Assembly (NCBI GenBank): GCA_023390245.1
Contig: JAEWDF010000033.1
Coordinates: 1 to 50,398 of the forward strand
Source of the DNA: Pseudomonadota bacterium
Lineage (GTDB): Bacteria > Pseudomonadota > Alphaproteobacteria > Caulobacterales > Caulobacteraceae
DNA length: 50,398 nt
Reading direction: 5' to 3'
The notes under the pieces are model-generated. The model had not been told where the DNA came from, made no database searches, and was given only the letters and a program-made list of their open reading frames with translations. A program made the position numbers and the translations under genes. Shown in pieces: positions 7,610 to 16,076 of the stretch; the stretch's first letter is position 1, and each line of letters starts with the position of its first letter.

Positions 7610-9009
7610 CCGTGGGCGCTGTTCAGTTCGGCCAGGGCGCGGGCGACTAGCGACGCCTTGGAGCCGTTCGAGCCCTTGACCATGACCACGTCGCCCGGCC
7701 CCGCCAGCAGGGCGGCCTCGGCGGCCAGCTCGGCGGCGGTGTCACGCCAGAAGCCGCGGCGCGACGCCGGCAGGGCGTCGTAGAGCCAGCGCATCTCGGG
7801 CCCGGCGGCGTGGACCAGGTCCAGGCCCGCCGCCTCGATCGGCTGGGCCAGGCCTTCGTGCAGGGCGCGGCTGTGGCCGCCCAGCTCCAGCATGTCGGTC
7901 AGCACCACGATGCGGCGCCCGGCGGCGGGGCGCGCGGCCAGGCTCCTGAAGCCAGCGGTCATCGACAGCGGGTTGGCGTTGTAGCTCTCGTCGATCAGGG
8001 TGAAGGCGCCGCCCGGAACCGCCACGGTGCGCGTCTCGCCGCGCCCGGCCAGGGGCTGGAAGCCGGCCAGGGCCTGGAGGCCCGTCTCCAGCGGCACGTC
8101 CAGCGCGTCCAGCATCAACAGGACGCACAGGCTGTTCAGGCCCCAGTGGGCGCCCGACTGGGCCAGGCGGTACTCCAGCGGCTTGCCGAACAGTTCGGCC
8201 GAGACCGTCGCGCCCTCGGCGTCGGGGCGGAAGTCGAGCAGGCGCGCGTCGTGCGCCGCCTGCGCGCCGAAGACGACCGAGCGCGCGCCAAGACGCGCCG
8301 CCGTGTCGGCCAGGACGCCGGCGAAGGCGATGTCGCCGTTCAGCACGGCGGTCCCGCCGGGAACCAGGCCTTCGAAGATCGCGGCCTTCTCGCGCGCCAC
8401 GCCCGCCTCGCCGTCGGCGAAGGCCTCGATATGCACCGGCCCGACGGTGGTGACGCAGGCGGCGTGCGGGGCGACGAAGCGCGACAGGGGCGCGATCTCG
8501 CCCGGCGCGTTCATGCCGATCTCGAACACCGCGCGTTCGGTCCCGACCGGCATCCGGGCCAGGGTCAGGGGCACGCCGATGTGGTTGTTGTAGCTCTTGA
8601 TCGAGCCGTGGGCGGGGCCGGCCAGGTCGAGGCCCGCCTTGATCGCCTGGGTCACGCTGGTCTTGCCGACGCTGCCGGTGACGGCGCCGCGCTTCGCATG
8701 GGGCGCACGCTCGCGCGCGGCGACGCCCAAGGCCTCCAGACCGCGCAGGGTGTCGGCGACGGCGACGCGCGGCTGGCCGTCCACGGCCCGGTCGACCAGG
8801 GCGGCGGCCGCGCCGGCGGCGAAGGCGGAGGCGGCGAATTCGTGCCCGTCGCGCGCGCCGTGCAGGGCGACGAACAGGTCGCCGGGGACGATCTCGAGGC
8901 TGTTGTAGGCGACGCCGGAAATCGCGGCGTCGTCGCCGGTCAGCACGCCCCCCGTGGCGGCGGCGATCTCGGCGGCCGTCCAGAGCGGGCGGGCGGCGGG
9001 TTCAGGCAT
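7570..9009 (-). CDS. murF: UDP-MurNAc-tripeptide--D-Ala-D-Ala ligase MurF
   Basis: MurF adds D-Ala-D-Ala to UDP-MurNAc-tripeptide, the last cytoplasmic step of peptidoglycan precursor synthesis. The 479-residue protein has the ATP loop TGSVGKTSVTQAIKAGL (about 111-127), the following YNNHIGVPLTLAR segment, FEIGMNAPGEI, and DESYNANPLSM in the C-terminal domain. The C-terminal tail SSSEAPRAPR is encoded by a dispersed repeat rather than by obvious family sequence. It overlaps murE by 8 bp. Confidence 0.97.
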   Translation of the reverse strand: MPEPAARPLWTAAEIAAATGGVLTGDDAAISGVAYNSLEIVPGDLFVALHGARDGHEFAASAFAAGAAAALVDRAVDGQPRVAVADTLRGLEALGVAARERAPHAKRGAVTGSVGKTSVTQAIKAGLDLAGPAHGSIKSYNNHIGVPLTLARMPVGTERAVFEIGMNAPGEIAPLSRFVAPHAACVTTVGPVHIEAFADGEAGVAREKAAIFEGLVPGGTAVLNGDIAFAGVLADTAARLGARSVVFGAQAAHDARLLDFRPDAEGATVSAELFGKPLEYRLAQSGAHWGLNSLCVLLMLDALDVPLETGLQALAGFQPLAGRGETRTVAVPGGAFTLIDESYNANPLSMTAGFRSLAARPAAGRRIVVLTDMLELGGHSRALHEGLAQPIEAAGLDLVHAAGPEMRWLYDALPASRRGFWRDTAAELAAEAALLAGPGDVVMVKGSNGSKASLVARALAELNSAHGAPSSSEAPRAPR

Positions 9010-10459
9010 GAATCGACAGGGCCTCGGACGCGACGGTGGCGTCGTCGAACGGATGGGTCACGCCGCCGACGATCTGACCCTGTTCATGCCCTTTTCCCGC
9101 GATCACCACCACATCGCCGTCGCGCATAATTTCGACGGCGGCCTCGATGGCGGCGCGGCGGTCGCCGATCTCGGTCGCCTCGGGACAGCCGGCGCGGACC
9201 TGGGAGCGGATCAGGGCCGCCTCCTCGCCGCGCGGATTGTCGTCGGTGACGATGGCGACGTCGGCCAGGCGGCCCGCCACCTGGCCCATCAGCGGACGCT
9301 TGCCCCGATCCCGGTCGCCGCCGGCGCCGAAGACCACGATCAGGCGGCCCTTGGCGTGAGGGCGCAGAGCGTTCAGCACCGTCTCCAGCCCGTCGGGAGT
9401 GTGGGCGTAGTCGACATAGACCTCTCCGCCCGCCGCGCCGGTTCCGACGCGCTGCAGCCGGCCCTGAGCGCCGCGCAGGGCCTCCAGCGCGCCGATCACC
9501 GCCTCGGGCCGGTCGCCGGCGGCGATGCACAGGCCGGCGGCGACCAGGGCGTTCGACGCCTGGAAGGCGCCGGCCAGCGGCAGGAGCACCTCATGCACCT
9601 GGCCGCGCGCATCCAGCGTCAGCCGCTGGCCCTCGGCCGTGGCGACGCGGCCGATGAGGGTCAGATCGCGCCCGCGCTCGCCCACCCCCATCACGCCCAG
9701 GCCCGACATGATCGAGGCGGCGGCGAAGGTGGAATAGGCGTCGGAATCCGCGTTCAGCACGGCCGTGCGGCCGCGCGCCAGCAGGGTGTCGAACAGGCGC
9801 AGCTTGGCCGCGCGATAGGCGCCCATGTCGCCGTGGTAGTCCAGATGGTCCTGGGTCAGGTTGGTGAAGGCCGCCGCCTTCAGCGCCACGCCGTCGATGC
9901 GGCGCTGATCGATGCCGTGCGACGACGCCTCCAGCGCGACGTGGGTGACGTCCTTGCGGGCCAGTTCGGCCATCAGGCGGGCCGCCTCGGCGGCGTCGGG
10001 GCTGGTCAGGCCGGGGCCGGTCAGGGCGTAGGTCTTGTCGCCCTTCTGGCCCACGACGCCCAGGGTGCCCATGCTGGCCGACTTGTGGCCCAGGGCCGCC
10101 CAAATCTGGCGGCAGAAGGTGGCGACCGAGGTCTTGCCGTTGGTGCCCGTCACGGCGACGCAGGTCTTGGGCTGGACGCCGTAGAAGCCGCGCGCGGCGA
10201 TGGCGTAGGCGCGGCGCACGTCGCCGGAGGTCACCAGCACCGGCGCCGCCTGCTCCGGCGTGTCGGCGGGGGCCAGCACCGCCGCCGCGCCCTGGGCCAG
10301 GGCCTGAGGAATGAAGGCGCGGCCGTCGGCCTGCGTGCCCGGCAGGGCCACGAACAGGGCGCCGGGCCCGACCTTGCGGCTGTCGGCGGTGACGCCGGTG
10401 ATGACCGGATCGGCCGTCACGTCGCGGCGCAGCAGGTCGGAAAGACGCACCGCGCTCAT
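9002..10459 (-). CDS. murE: UDP-MurNAc-L-Ala-D-Glu--meso-diaminopimelate ligase MurE
   Basis: MurE adds the third stem amino acid. The 485-residue protein has the ATP-binding loop VTGTNGKTSVATF and the segments TSPDAAEAARL, NLTQDHLDYHG and VDYAHTPDGLE. The motif DNPRGEE is the signature of meso-diaminopimelate-adding enzymes, as opposed to lysine-adding ones, which fits a Gram-negative wall. It overlaps ftsI by 4 bp upstream and murF by 8 bp downstream. Confidence 0.98.
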   Translation of the reverse strand: MSAVRLSDLLRRDVTADPVITGVTADSRKVGPGALFVALPGTQADGRAFIPQALAQGAAAVLAPADTPEQAAPVLVTSGDVRRAYAIAARGFYGVQPKTCVAVTGTNGKTSVATFCRQIWAALGHKSASMGTLGVVGQKGDKTYALTGPGLTSPDAAEAARLMAELARKDVTHVALEASSHGIDQRRIDGVALKAAAFTNLTQDHLDYHGDMGAYRAAKLRLFDTLLARGRTAVLNADSDAYSTFAAASIMSGLGVMGVGERGRDLTLIGRVATAEGQRLTLDARGQVHEVLLPLAGAFQASNALVAAGLCIAAGDRPEAVIGALEALRGAQGRLQRVGTGAAGGEVYVDYAHTPDGLETVLNALRPHAKGRLIVVFGAGGDRDRGKRPLMGQVAGRLADVAIVTDDNPRGEEAALIRSQVRAGCPEATEIGDRRAAIEAAVEIMRDGDVVVIAGKGHEQGQIVGGVTHPFDDATVASEALSIHA

Positions 10460-12234
10460 CGGCCGTCCCCTTCCACGTCCTGATAGGCCGCGATCTTCTG
10501 GCCGTCGGCGGTGCGCCAGGAATCGGCCTTGCGCTCCACGCCCAGGAAGCCGGCGATGCGATCGGCGACGTTGCGCACGGCCGGCGCGGCGACATAGGCG
10601 CCGGTGCGCGGATAGGTCCCCGGTTCGTCCATCACGATCAGGATGGCGTAGCGCTTGGCCGTCAGCGGCCCGTCGACCGGGAAAACCGCCGCGAACGAGC
10701 CCAGCGCGTGGGTCGGGTCATAGCGGCCGTTGACCAGCTTGTTGGCCGAACCGGTCTTGCCGCCGACCCGCAGGCCCGGCGCATCGGCGAAGCCGCCCGA
10801 GCCCTTGACCACGTTGCGGCGCATCAGGTCCAGGATGGTGCGCGAGGTGTCCTCGGTGACGATCTGGCGCGGCTCAACGCCCTTGGCCCCGCCCTTCCTG
10901 AGGCTGAGCGGGATCATGCGGCCGCCGTTGGTCAGGGCGCCCATGGCCTGGATCACCTGGGCCGGCGTGACCATGATGCCGTAACCGAAGGACAGGGACG
11001 CCAGGGTCGATTCATCCCAGCGGCGCGGCACGACCGGGCGGGCCGACTCCTTCAGCTCGACCGAAGAGGCGCGCAGCAGGCCGAAGCGGTCGAAATAGTC
11101 GCGCATCCGGTTCGACCCCATCTGCAGCGCCAGTTGCGAGGTGCCGATGTTGGAGGAGTGCAGATAGACCTCCTCCAGCGTCATGACGCGGTTCTGGGCG
11201 TGGAAGTCGGTGATGCGGCGGTTGCCGATCTGGAACGCCTGGGAGGCGTCGAACAGGGTGTTCATGTCCGCCAGGCCCTGGTCGACGCCGGCGGCCACGG
11301 TGAAGGTCTTGAACACCGACCCCATTTCGAAGTGGCCCGAGACGGCGCGGTTCAGCGTCGCCCCGTCGGGCGCGGCGCCCCGGTTGGCCTGGGAGAAGTT
11401 CGGCCAGCTGGCCATGCCCAGGATTTCGCCGGTCTGGACATCGGTGACGATGCCGACCGCGCCCTTGACCTTGTGCTCGATGGCGGCGGCGGCCAGTTCG
11501 TTCTCCAGCACGCCCTGGACGCGCAGGTCGATGGACAGAGGGAAGCTTTCGCCCCGCTCGCCCGCCGCGCGGATCTCGTCGTTGAAGGCCAGTTCGGCGC
11601 CCGAGACGCCCTGCCCGCCCGTGTCGGCGTCGCCGATCAGATGGACGGCCGAGGTTCCCAGCGGATAGGCGCGGCGGTCCTCCGGCTCGAACGTCACGCC
11701 GCCAAGGGCCAGGTCGTGGACCGCCGCCTTCTCGCCGGGGGTCAGGCCGTTCAGCACGATCAGCCGGCGTTCGCCGCCCAGCACCTTGCGCAGGCGGGCG
11801 TCGGACACGCGCGGCAGGGCGCGGCGGATCTGGCGGCGCGCCTGATCCAGGTCCCAGACCTCGCGCGGATCGATGTAGAGGCCGTAGTGGATGATGTTGG
11901 TGGCCAGCAGTTCGCCGTTGCGGTCGGTCAGGTCGCCGCGCACCAGGGCGTTGGGATCGCGCCCGGCCCAGCCGCCGCCGTGTTCGGCGAACAGGGCGCG
12001 ATAGGCCGCGCCGCCCGCCAGGCCGGCGAACACCACCGAAAAGACGATCAGGATCAGAAAGATGCGGACGCGCGCGTCGTCTTCCGGCCGGGCGTCGGCG
12101 CGCGCGCGCTCGAACCCGTGCTCCAGCCGCAGCACCAGTTCGGACAGCGCCCGCCAGAACGGCGAAAGCCGACCCTGAAGGTCGACGTTCGGCGCGGGGC
12201 GATAGGCGCGGTCGTGGTGGTCCTGGACGCTCAT
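10456..12234 (-). CDS. ftsI: Septal peptidoglycan transpeptidase FtsI (PBP3)
   Basis: FtsI is the class B penicillin-binding protein that crosslinks septal peptidoglycan with FtsW. The 592-residue protein has a cytoplasmic tail of about 57 residues, a single membrane anchor (FLILIVFSVVFAGLAGGAAY, about 59-78) and a pedestal domain starting at RGDLTDRNGELLATN. The transpeptidase motifs are S306-VFK, S360-SN and K493-TG, all intact. The order after ftsL and before murE, with 4-bp overlaps on both sides, is the standard dcw arrangement. Confidence 0.98.
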   Translation of the reverse strand: MSVQDHHDRAYRPAPNVDLQGRLSPFWRALSELVLRLEHGFERARADARPEDDARVRIFLILIVFSVVFAGLAGGAAYRALFAEHGGGWAGRDPNALVRGDLTDRNGELLATNIIHYGLYIDPREVWDLDQARRQIRRALPRVSDARLRKVLGGERRLIVLNGLTPGEKAAVHDLALGGVTFEPEDRRAYPLGTSAVHLIGDADTGGQGVSGAELAFNDEIRAAGERGESFPLSIDLRVQGVLENELAAAAIEHKVKGAVGIVTDVQTGEILGMASWPNFSQANRGAAPDGATLNRAVSGHFEMGSVFKTFTVAAGVDQGLADMNTLFDASQAFQIGNRRITDFHAQNRVMTLEEVYLHSSNIGTSQLALQMGSNRMRDYFDRFGLLRASSVELKESARPVVPRRWDESTLASLSFGYGIMVTPAQVIQAMGALTNGGRMIPLSLRKGGAKGVEPRQIVTEDTSRTILDLMRRNVVKGSGGFADAPGLRVGGKTGSANKLVNGRYDPTHALGSFAAVFPVDGPLTAKRYAILIVMDEPGTYPRTGAYVAAPAVRNVADRIAGFLGVERKADSWRTADGQKIAAYQDVEGDGR

Positions 12235-12671
12235 TGCGCCGCCTCCCCGCCGGGGGCCGCCGCCGGAGTGAAGGCCGGAGCCGGGGCCGGCGCGGGAGCG
12301 GCGGCCGGCTTGGGCGACGTTCCCTGCATCTTCAGTTCGGGCAGGTCCGTTTCCGCCGCCTGGCGATGGACGTCCACCGGAGCGAGGCCCGCCTGGCGCG
12401 ACAGGGCCTCAAGCCGCGCCGGCTGCTCCAGCCGCGCCGCCTCGGCCTTCAGCAGGCGCACCCGCTGGGCGTTGGAGCGGATGTCGCGCTCCAGTTCGGC
12501 GATCCGCGCGCTTTCACGCGCCGCGCCCGCCTTGGCGACATAGACGGAGACGATCATCAGGGCGACCAGGCCGACGCCGATGATCTCGACCCAGCGCACG
12601 CCGCGCACCTTCCAGTCGAACAGGCGCTGCAGCAGGGTCTTGCGATAGGCGAAGGGACTGGCCGCCGTCAT
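12231..12671 (-). CDS. ftsL: Cell division protein FtsL
   Basis: A small bitopic divisome protein (146 residues) that would pair with FtsB through its coiled coil. A basic N-terminal tail (TLLQRLFDWKVRGVRWVE) precedes one membrane helix (IIGVGLVALMIVSVYVAKAG), then a heptad-like stretch (ESARIAELERDIRSNAQRVRLLKAEAARLEQ). The C-terminus is Ala/Pro-rich. FtsL sequences diverge strongly, so the call rests on topology plus position between rsmH and ftsI. It overlaps both neighbours by 4 bp. Confidence 0.88.
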   Translation of the reverse strand: MTAASPFAYRKTLLQRLFDWKVRGVRWVEIIGVGLVALMIVSVYVAKAGAARESARIAELERDIRSNAQRVRLLKAEAARLEQPARLEALSRQAGLAPVDVHRQAAETDLPELKMQGTSPKPAAAPAPAPAPAFTPAAAPGGEAAQ

Positions 12672-13630
12672 GCCGCCGCCCTCCAGACCGGGGCCTCGGT
12701 GCGGACGGCGGCGCGCAGCTTGGCCGACCGCGCGCGCGGATTGGCGGCGCGCTCCTGCTCGGTCGCCTCGCGCGCGCCCTTGAACTGAAGCGTGAAGCTG
12801 GGCTTGCGGGTCTCGACCGCGACGGGGGCGTGGCGCGATCCGCCGGGCGCATTGCCGCTGCGCTCGGTCAGGAAGGCCTTGACGATGCGGTCTTCCAGCG
12901 AATGGAAAGTGACGACCGCCAGGCGGCCGCCGGGAGCCAGGGTCGCCTCGGCGGCGGCCAGCCCGCGCTCCAGCTCGCCCAGTTCGTCGTTCACCGCGAT
13001 GCGCAGCGCCTGGAAGGTGCGCGTCGCCGGATGGATGGCCGCGCCGCGTCGGCCGCCCAGCGCCTTCTCGACCGTCTCGGCCAGGTCCAGGGTGCGGGTG
13101 AAGGGCTGTTCGACGCGGCGGCGCAGAATGGCGGTCGCCACCCGGCCGGACTGACGCTCCTCGCCATACAGCTTCAGGATATGGGCCAGCGGGCCGTGGT
13201 CCCAGGTGTTGACGATGTCGGCGGCGGTCTGGCCCTCGTCCGACATCCGCATGTCCAGCGGGCCGTCGCGCATAAAGGAGAAGCCGCGCTCGGCCTGGTC
13301 CAGTTGCATCGACGAGACGCCGATGTCGAACACGGCGCCGTCCAGCCGCGCCGCGCCGCTGTCGGCGAAGGCGTCGGCTAGGCCGGAGAAGGGCGTGCGG
13401 ATCAGCTGGAACCGGCCGGGGAAGTCGGCGGCGACGGCGTCGGCGTGCGGCTGCACCGTCGGGTCGCGGTCCAGGGCGATGACGGCCGCGCCGGCGCCCA
13501 GGATGGCGCGGGTATAGCCGCCCGCGCCGAAGGTGGCGTCGACGAACACCGCGCCGGGCGCCGGGGCCAGGGCCTCGATCACCTCGTTCAGCAGGACGGG
13601 GGCGTGAGGGGCCTGGACGCGCGTCGTCAC
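12668..13630 (-). CDS. rsmH: 16S rRNA (cytosine1402-N4)-methyltransferase RsmH (MraW)
   Basis: RsmH methylates N4 of C1402 in 16S rRNA with S-adenosylmethionine. The 320-residue protein begins (M)TTRVQAPHAPVLLNEVIEAL and carries the SAM-binding loop VDATFGAGGYTRAIL, then FDIGVSSMQLDQAERGFSF, TFQALRIAVNDELGEL and VTFHSLEDRIVK. I chose the GTG at 13630 because it overlaps the mraZ stop in a GTGA junction and gives the family length; the open frame continues further upstream through mraZ in another frame. The start overlap implies translational coupling to mraZ. Confidence 0.97.
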   Translation of the reverse strand: MTTRVQAPHAPVLLNEVIEALAPAPGAVFVDATFGAGGYTRAILGAGAAVIALDRDPTVQPHADAVAADFPGRFQLIRTPFSGLADAFADSGAARLDGAVFDIGVSSMQLDQAERGFSFMRDGPLDMRMSDEGQTAADIVNTWDHGPLAHILKLYGEERQSGRVATAILRRRVEQPFTRTLDLAETVEKALGGRRGAAIHPATRTFQALRIAVNDELGELERGLAAAEATLAPGGRLAVVTFHSLEDRIVKAFLTERSGNAPGGSRHAPVAVETRKPSFTLQFKGAREATEQERAANPRARSAKLRAAVRTEAPVWRAAA

Positions 13631-14103
13631 GATCCGCCCCCCGCCAGCTTCATCTGGGCGGCCAGCTTCAGGGCGCCGATCTGGGCCATGCCGGCCTTGG
13701 CCAGGGCGCGCTGCTCGGCGCGGCGCGCGGCCCACGTCTCGCGGCTCCAGATCTGGAAACGGTCGTTCAGGCCGACAATCACCACGGTGTCGCTGAGGCC
13801 GGCCTCTTCGCACAGGCCTTCGGGCAGGGTGATGCGGCCGCCGGAATCGAAGGCCAGGCGGACCTGCTCGCCCATCACCTGCCATTCCAGGGCCGAGCGC
13901 TCGGCCGAGCCGAACGGCAGGGATTCGATCATCTGGGCGTAGACGGCGAACAGGCGGTCGCCGCCGGCCTCAAGGCAGTCGGCCTCGATCGAGGGGAACA
14001 GGAAGACGCCGCTTTCCGCGCCGTTTTCGGCCGTGCGGAAATCGTTGGGGATCAGGAGACGGCGCTTGCCGTCCAGCTGCTTCTCGTAGGTCGAGAGAAA
14101 CAC
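13627..14103 (-). CDS. mraZ: Transcriptional regulator MraZ
   Basis: MraZ is the AbrB-like DNA-binding protein that heads dcw clusters and represses its own operon in E. coli. The 158 residues begin MFLSTYEKQLDGKRRLLIPNDFR, the first MraZ repeat, and contain a second repeat around LAFDSGGRITLPEGLCEEAGL. Four TGGGN repeats spaced exactly 10 bp lie 89-123 bp upstream. The stop overlaps the rsmH start (GTGA). Confidence 0.97.
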   Translation of the reverse strand: MFLSTYEKQLDGKRRLLIPNDFRTAENGAESGVFLFPSIEADCLEAGGDRLFAVYAQMIESLPFGSAERSALEWQVMGEQVRLAFDSGGRITLPEGLCEEAGLSDTVVIVGLNDRFQIWSRETWAARRAEQRALAKAGMAQIGALKLAAQMKLAGGGS

Positions 14104-14191
14104 GCCCTGCCCAACCGGACCCTTCGGCCCGTTCCCTTGTGCGTCGACGCGCGCCCGATGCGCACGCCTTTCAGCCCCAGATCAACAGGAC

Positions 14192-14226
14192 TGGGATACC
14201 ATGGGATGAAATGGGCCTCAATGGGA
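14192..14226. promoter_or_regulatory. Four MraZ boxes (TGGGN, 10-bp period)
   Basis: TGGG starts at 14192, 14202, 14212 and 14222, giving TGGGN units separated by 5 bp. MraZ of E. coli is known to bind TGGGN direct repeats with 5-nt spacers upstream of mraZ. The repeats read on the plus strand, opposite to mraZ transcription. They suggest autoregulation of the whole operon. Confidence 0.8.
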
Positions 14227-14275
14227 TTAGAAGGTCTGTTTAACCATGTTCGCGCTTTCGTTGCGCCCAGGACGC

Positions 14276-14290
14276 GAACATACACAGAAC
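14276..14290 (-). promoter_or_regulatory. Putative LexA (SOS) box GTTC-N7-GTTC
   Basis: On the minus strand the sequence is GTTCTGTGTATGTTC, an exact match to the alphaproteobacterial LexA consensus GTTC-N7-GTTC. It lies about 173-187 bp upstream of mraZ. An exact match is expected by chance roughly once or twice in 50 kb, so its promoter location matters more than the match alone. Confidence 0.5.
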
Positions 14291-14421
14291 ATTTCAAGTA
14301 TTCACAGCCTGTGCAGGATTCTAGACTTCCCAAACGGGCGAAAAGGTTAACGCGCGGAGGGCCGCACGGCCGGCATGTCCAAAGGCGACCCCGGCAGCGC
14401 ATACGGCAGGCGTGAGGGACG

Positions 14422-14457
14422 TTCGGCCTCAAGCAGCGCAAAGCGCGGTAGGCCGAA
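14422..14457. repeat. CTACCG/CTGCTTGAGG hairpin repeat, rnpB-flank copy
   Basis: A perfect outer inverted repeat TTCGGCCT (14422-14429) / AGGCCGAA (14450-14457) encloses an inner stem GCGC/GCGC. On the minus strand it keeps the family core CTACCGCGC...GCTGCTTGAGG. It begins a few bases past the 3' end of RNase P RNA, after a short T run, and may form the 3' boundary hairpin of that transcript, although no T run follows it. Confidence 0.7.
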
Positions 14458-14464
14458 GAAAAAT

Positions 14465-14838
14465 GCCAGACGGCCTGTAAGCCGGGTTCTGTTCCGTCCG
14501 AAGACGGCGACGATCATTCCTCTGGACCGCCCATTGCTGAGCGGTTCTCGCGACCTACCCGGACGCCTGGGGCGGTGAACCCTGCGGCCGAAACCGCGCG
14601 ACGTCCCTATTTGGTCTTGCTCCAGGCGGGGCTTGCCATGCCGCCGACGTTGCCGCCGACGCGGTGGGCTCTTACCCCACCCTTTCACCCTTACCGGCCT
14701 CGCAAAGCCGGAGGTTTGCTTTCTGTGGCGCTGTCCCTCGGGTCGCCCCGGGCGGAAGTTATCCGCCGCCTTTTCACCGTGGAGCCCGGACTTTCCTCGA
14801 CAGGGGCGACCCCTGCCGCGACCGCCCGGCCGTCTGGC
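14465..14838 (-). ncRNA. rnpB: RNase P RNA (bacterial type A)
   Basis: The catalytic RNA that trims tRNA 5' leaders. On the minus strand the 5' end GCCAGACGGCC pairs with the 3' end GGCCGTCTGGC (helix P1). The conserved block GAGGAAAGTCCGGGCTCC (14781-14798) and the 3' block ACAGAACCCGGCTTACA (14476-14492) are universal RNase P RNA signatures. The length of about 374 nt and a GGGTAAGAGCCCACCG-type internal segment fit an alphaproteobacterial type A molecule. Ends are set by P1 and may be off by a few bases. Confidence 0.96.
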
Positions 14839-14870
14839 GAGGCGCTAGATGCGCGTTACCAACGGTAACG

Positions 14871-15632
14871 TCAATCCAGCACGCCCGTGACGCTCTCCAC
14901 GCTGGCCAGCTGCAGCAGGCCGACCAGGCGGGCGCGGGTCTCGCCGTCGGCGACGCCGTCGAGGCGCGACGGGCGCCAGTGGCGCTGAAAGGCCCGGACG
15001 GCGGTCTCGGTCTCGGCGTCGTAGTCGCCTCCGGGCTTCAGCCCATAGCCAAGCCGGTGCAGGCCGGCGCGCAGGACGACCACCCCGATCCCCTGATCGC
15101 CCTTCTGCAACAGGCCGCCCAAGGCCGCGACCCGCTCCGCCGCCGGTTCGAACCAGAGGCCGTGCCCCGCCTCGGCCAGCCGCTTCCAGGGGAACAGCTC
15201 GCCGGGATCCTCCTTGCGGTCGGGCGCCAGGTCGGAGTGGGCGATGATGCGATTGTCGGGAATGGTCCAGCGCTCGCGGATGTCGCCGACCAGGGCGGCC
15301 ACTGCCTCGACCTGGGCGTCGGGAAAGGCGCGATAGCCGAACGCGTGGCCCGGATTGACGATCTCGATCCCGATGGAGACGGCGTTGCAGTCTGTCTCGC
15401 CCCGCCACACGCCCCGGCCGGCATGCCAGGCGCGGCGTTCCTCCGGGACCAGGCGGAAGACGCGACCGTCCTCCTCGACGAGATAGTGGGCCGAGACCTG
15501 AGCCTCCGGGTCGCGCAATCGCGCCAGGGCCGCCTCGCCCGTCTCCATGCCGGTGTAGTGCAGCACGAGCATGTCCGGCGGCGCGCGCCGTTCGTTGAAA
15601 TTGGGCGACGGCGCCTCGACGATGTCGATCAT
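14871..15632 (-). CDS. AmiD-like N-acetylmuramoyl-L-alanine amidase with peptidoglycan-binding domain
   Basis: A predicted zinc amidase that cleaves MurNAc-L-Ala bonds, probably in anhydro-muropeptide recycling or turnover. The 253 residues have an Amidase_2 domain with likely zinc ligands in LHYTGM and AHSDLAPDRKEDPG, and the family segment NAVSIGIEIVNPGH. A C-terminal PG_binding_1-like domain follows (LKPGGDYDAETETAVRAFQRHW). No signal peptide or lipobox is visible from the ATG at 15632, so it may be cytoplasmic like AmpD or use an unseen export route. The next gene starts 11 bp upstream of it in the same direction. Confidence 0.9.
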   Translation of the reverse strand: MIDIVEAPSPNFNERRAPPDMLVLHYTGMETGEAALARLRDPEAQVSAHYLVEEDGRVFRLVPEERRAWHAGRGVWRGETDCNAVSIGIEIVNPGHAFGYRAFPDAQVEAVAALVGDIRERWTIPDNRIIAHSDLAPDRKEDPGELFPWKRLAEAGHGLWFEPAAERVAALGGLLQKGDQGIGVVVLRAGLHRLGYGLKPGGDYDAETETAVRAFQRHWRPSRLDGVADGETRARLVGLLQLASVESVTGVLD

Positions 15633-15643
15633 GCGGGCCGGCC

Positions 15644-15967
15644 TCAGCGGCCGTGGCGTTCCCAGCCGTAGGCCACCCAGGTGTCCCCGACCTTCTCGGC
15701 CTCGATCACCTCCGGGTCGCCGGCGCGGCGGCGCGGGGCCATGTTGCGGCGCGCCTTCAGCGCCATGCCCGCGAAGAAGACCAGGACCCCCGCGATCAGG
15801 GCGATCACCGCCACCGCCGCGGCCGTGAACACCGCCAGAACCGCCCCGACCGCCATCGCCGCCACGCTGGCGACCAGGCCGCCCAGCCACATCGCCGAGG
15901 CGACCAGGCCGTTGGGCCGGCGGCGCGCGGCGAAGCCGACGGAAGCGAGACGTTCGGACTGGAACAT
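15644..15967 (-). CDS. Small membrane protein of unknown function
   Basis: A 107-residue protein with two adjacent hydrophobic segments between about residues 22 and 68 (SAMWLGGLVASVAAMAVGAVL and FTAAAVAVIALIAGVLVFFAG). A basic stretch (KARRNMAPRRRAG) and a short soluble tail (VIEAEKVGDTWVAYGWERHGR) follow. I do not recognise a family with a known role. It stops 11 bp before the amidase start and is probably co-transcribed with it. Confidence 0.75.
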   Translation of the reverse strand: MFQSERLASVGFAARRRPNGLVASAMWLGGLVASVAAMAVGAVLAVFTAAAVAVIALIAGVLVFFAGMALKARRNMAPRRRAGDPEVIEAEKVGDTWVAYGWERHGR

Positions 15968-16076
15968 GGATTGATCCTTTCAGGCGCTCCTTGAAACGCC
16001 GAACCCCCAATGTCGGTCCATCCCCCCGCCAGGTCAATGCCGTCGCCCCTCACGCCTACGTGCGGCATTTTTGCTG

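Larger units (their letters stand above)
14104..14421 (-). promoter_or_regulatory. Control region of the dcw operon
   Basis: No gene is visible in these 318 bases, which are clearly lower in GC than the surroundings. They hold the four MraZ boxes (14192-14226), a LexA-type box (14276-14290), an inverted repeat ATGTTCGCG (14246-14254) / CGCGAACAT (14273-14281), and a CcrM methylation site GATTC (14317-14321). On the minus strand that site sits in TCTAGAATC, which resembles the Caulobacter sigma-73 -10 element (GCTANAWC). No clear -35 was found, so the promoter position is uncertain. Confidence 0.6.
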
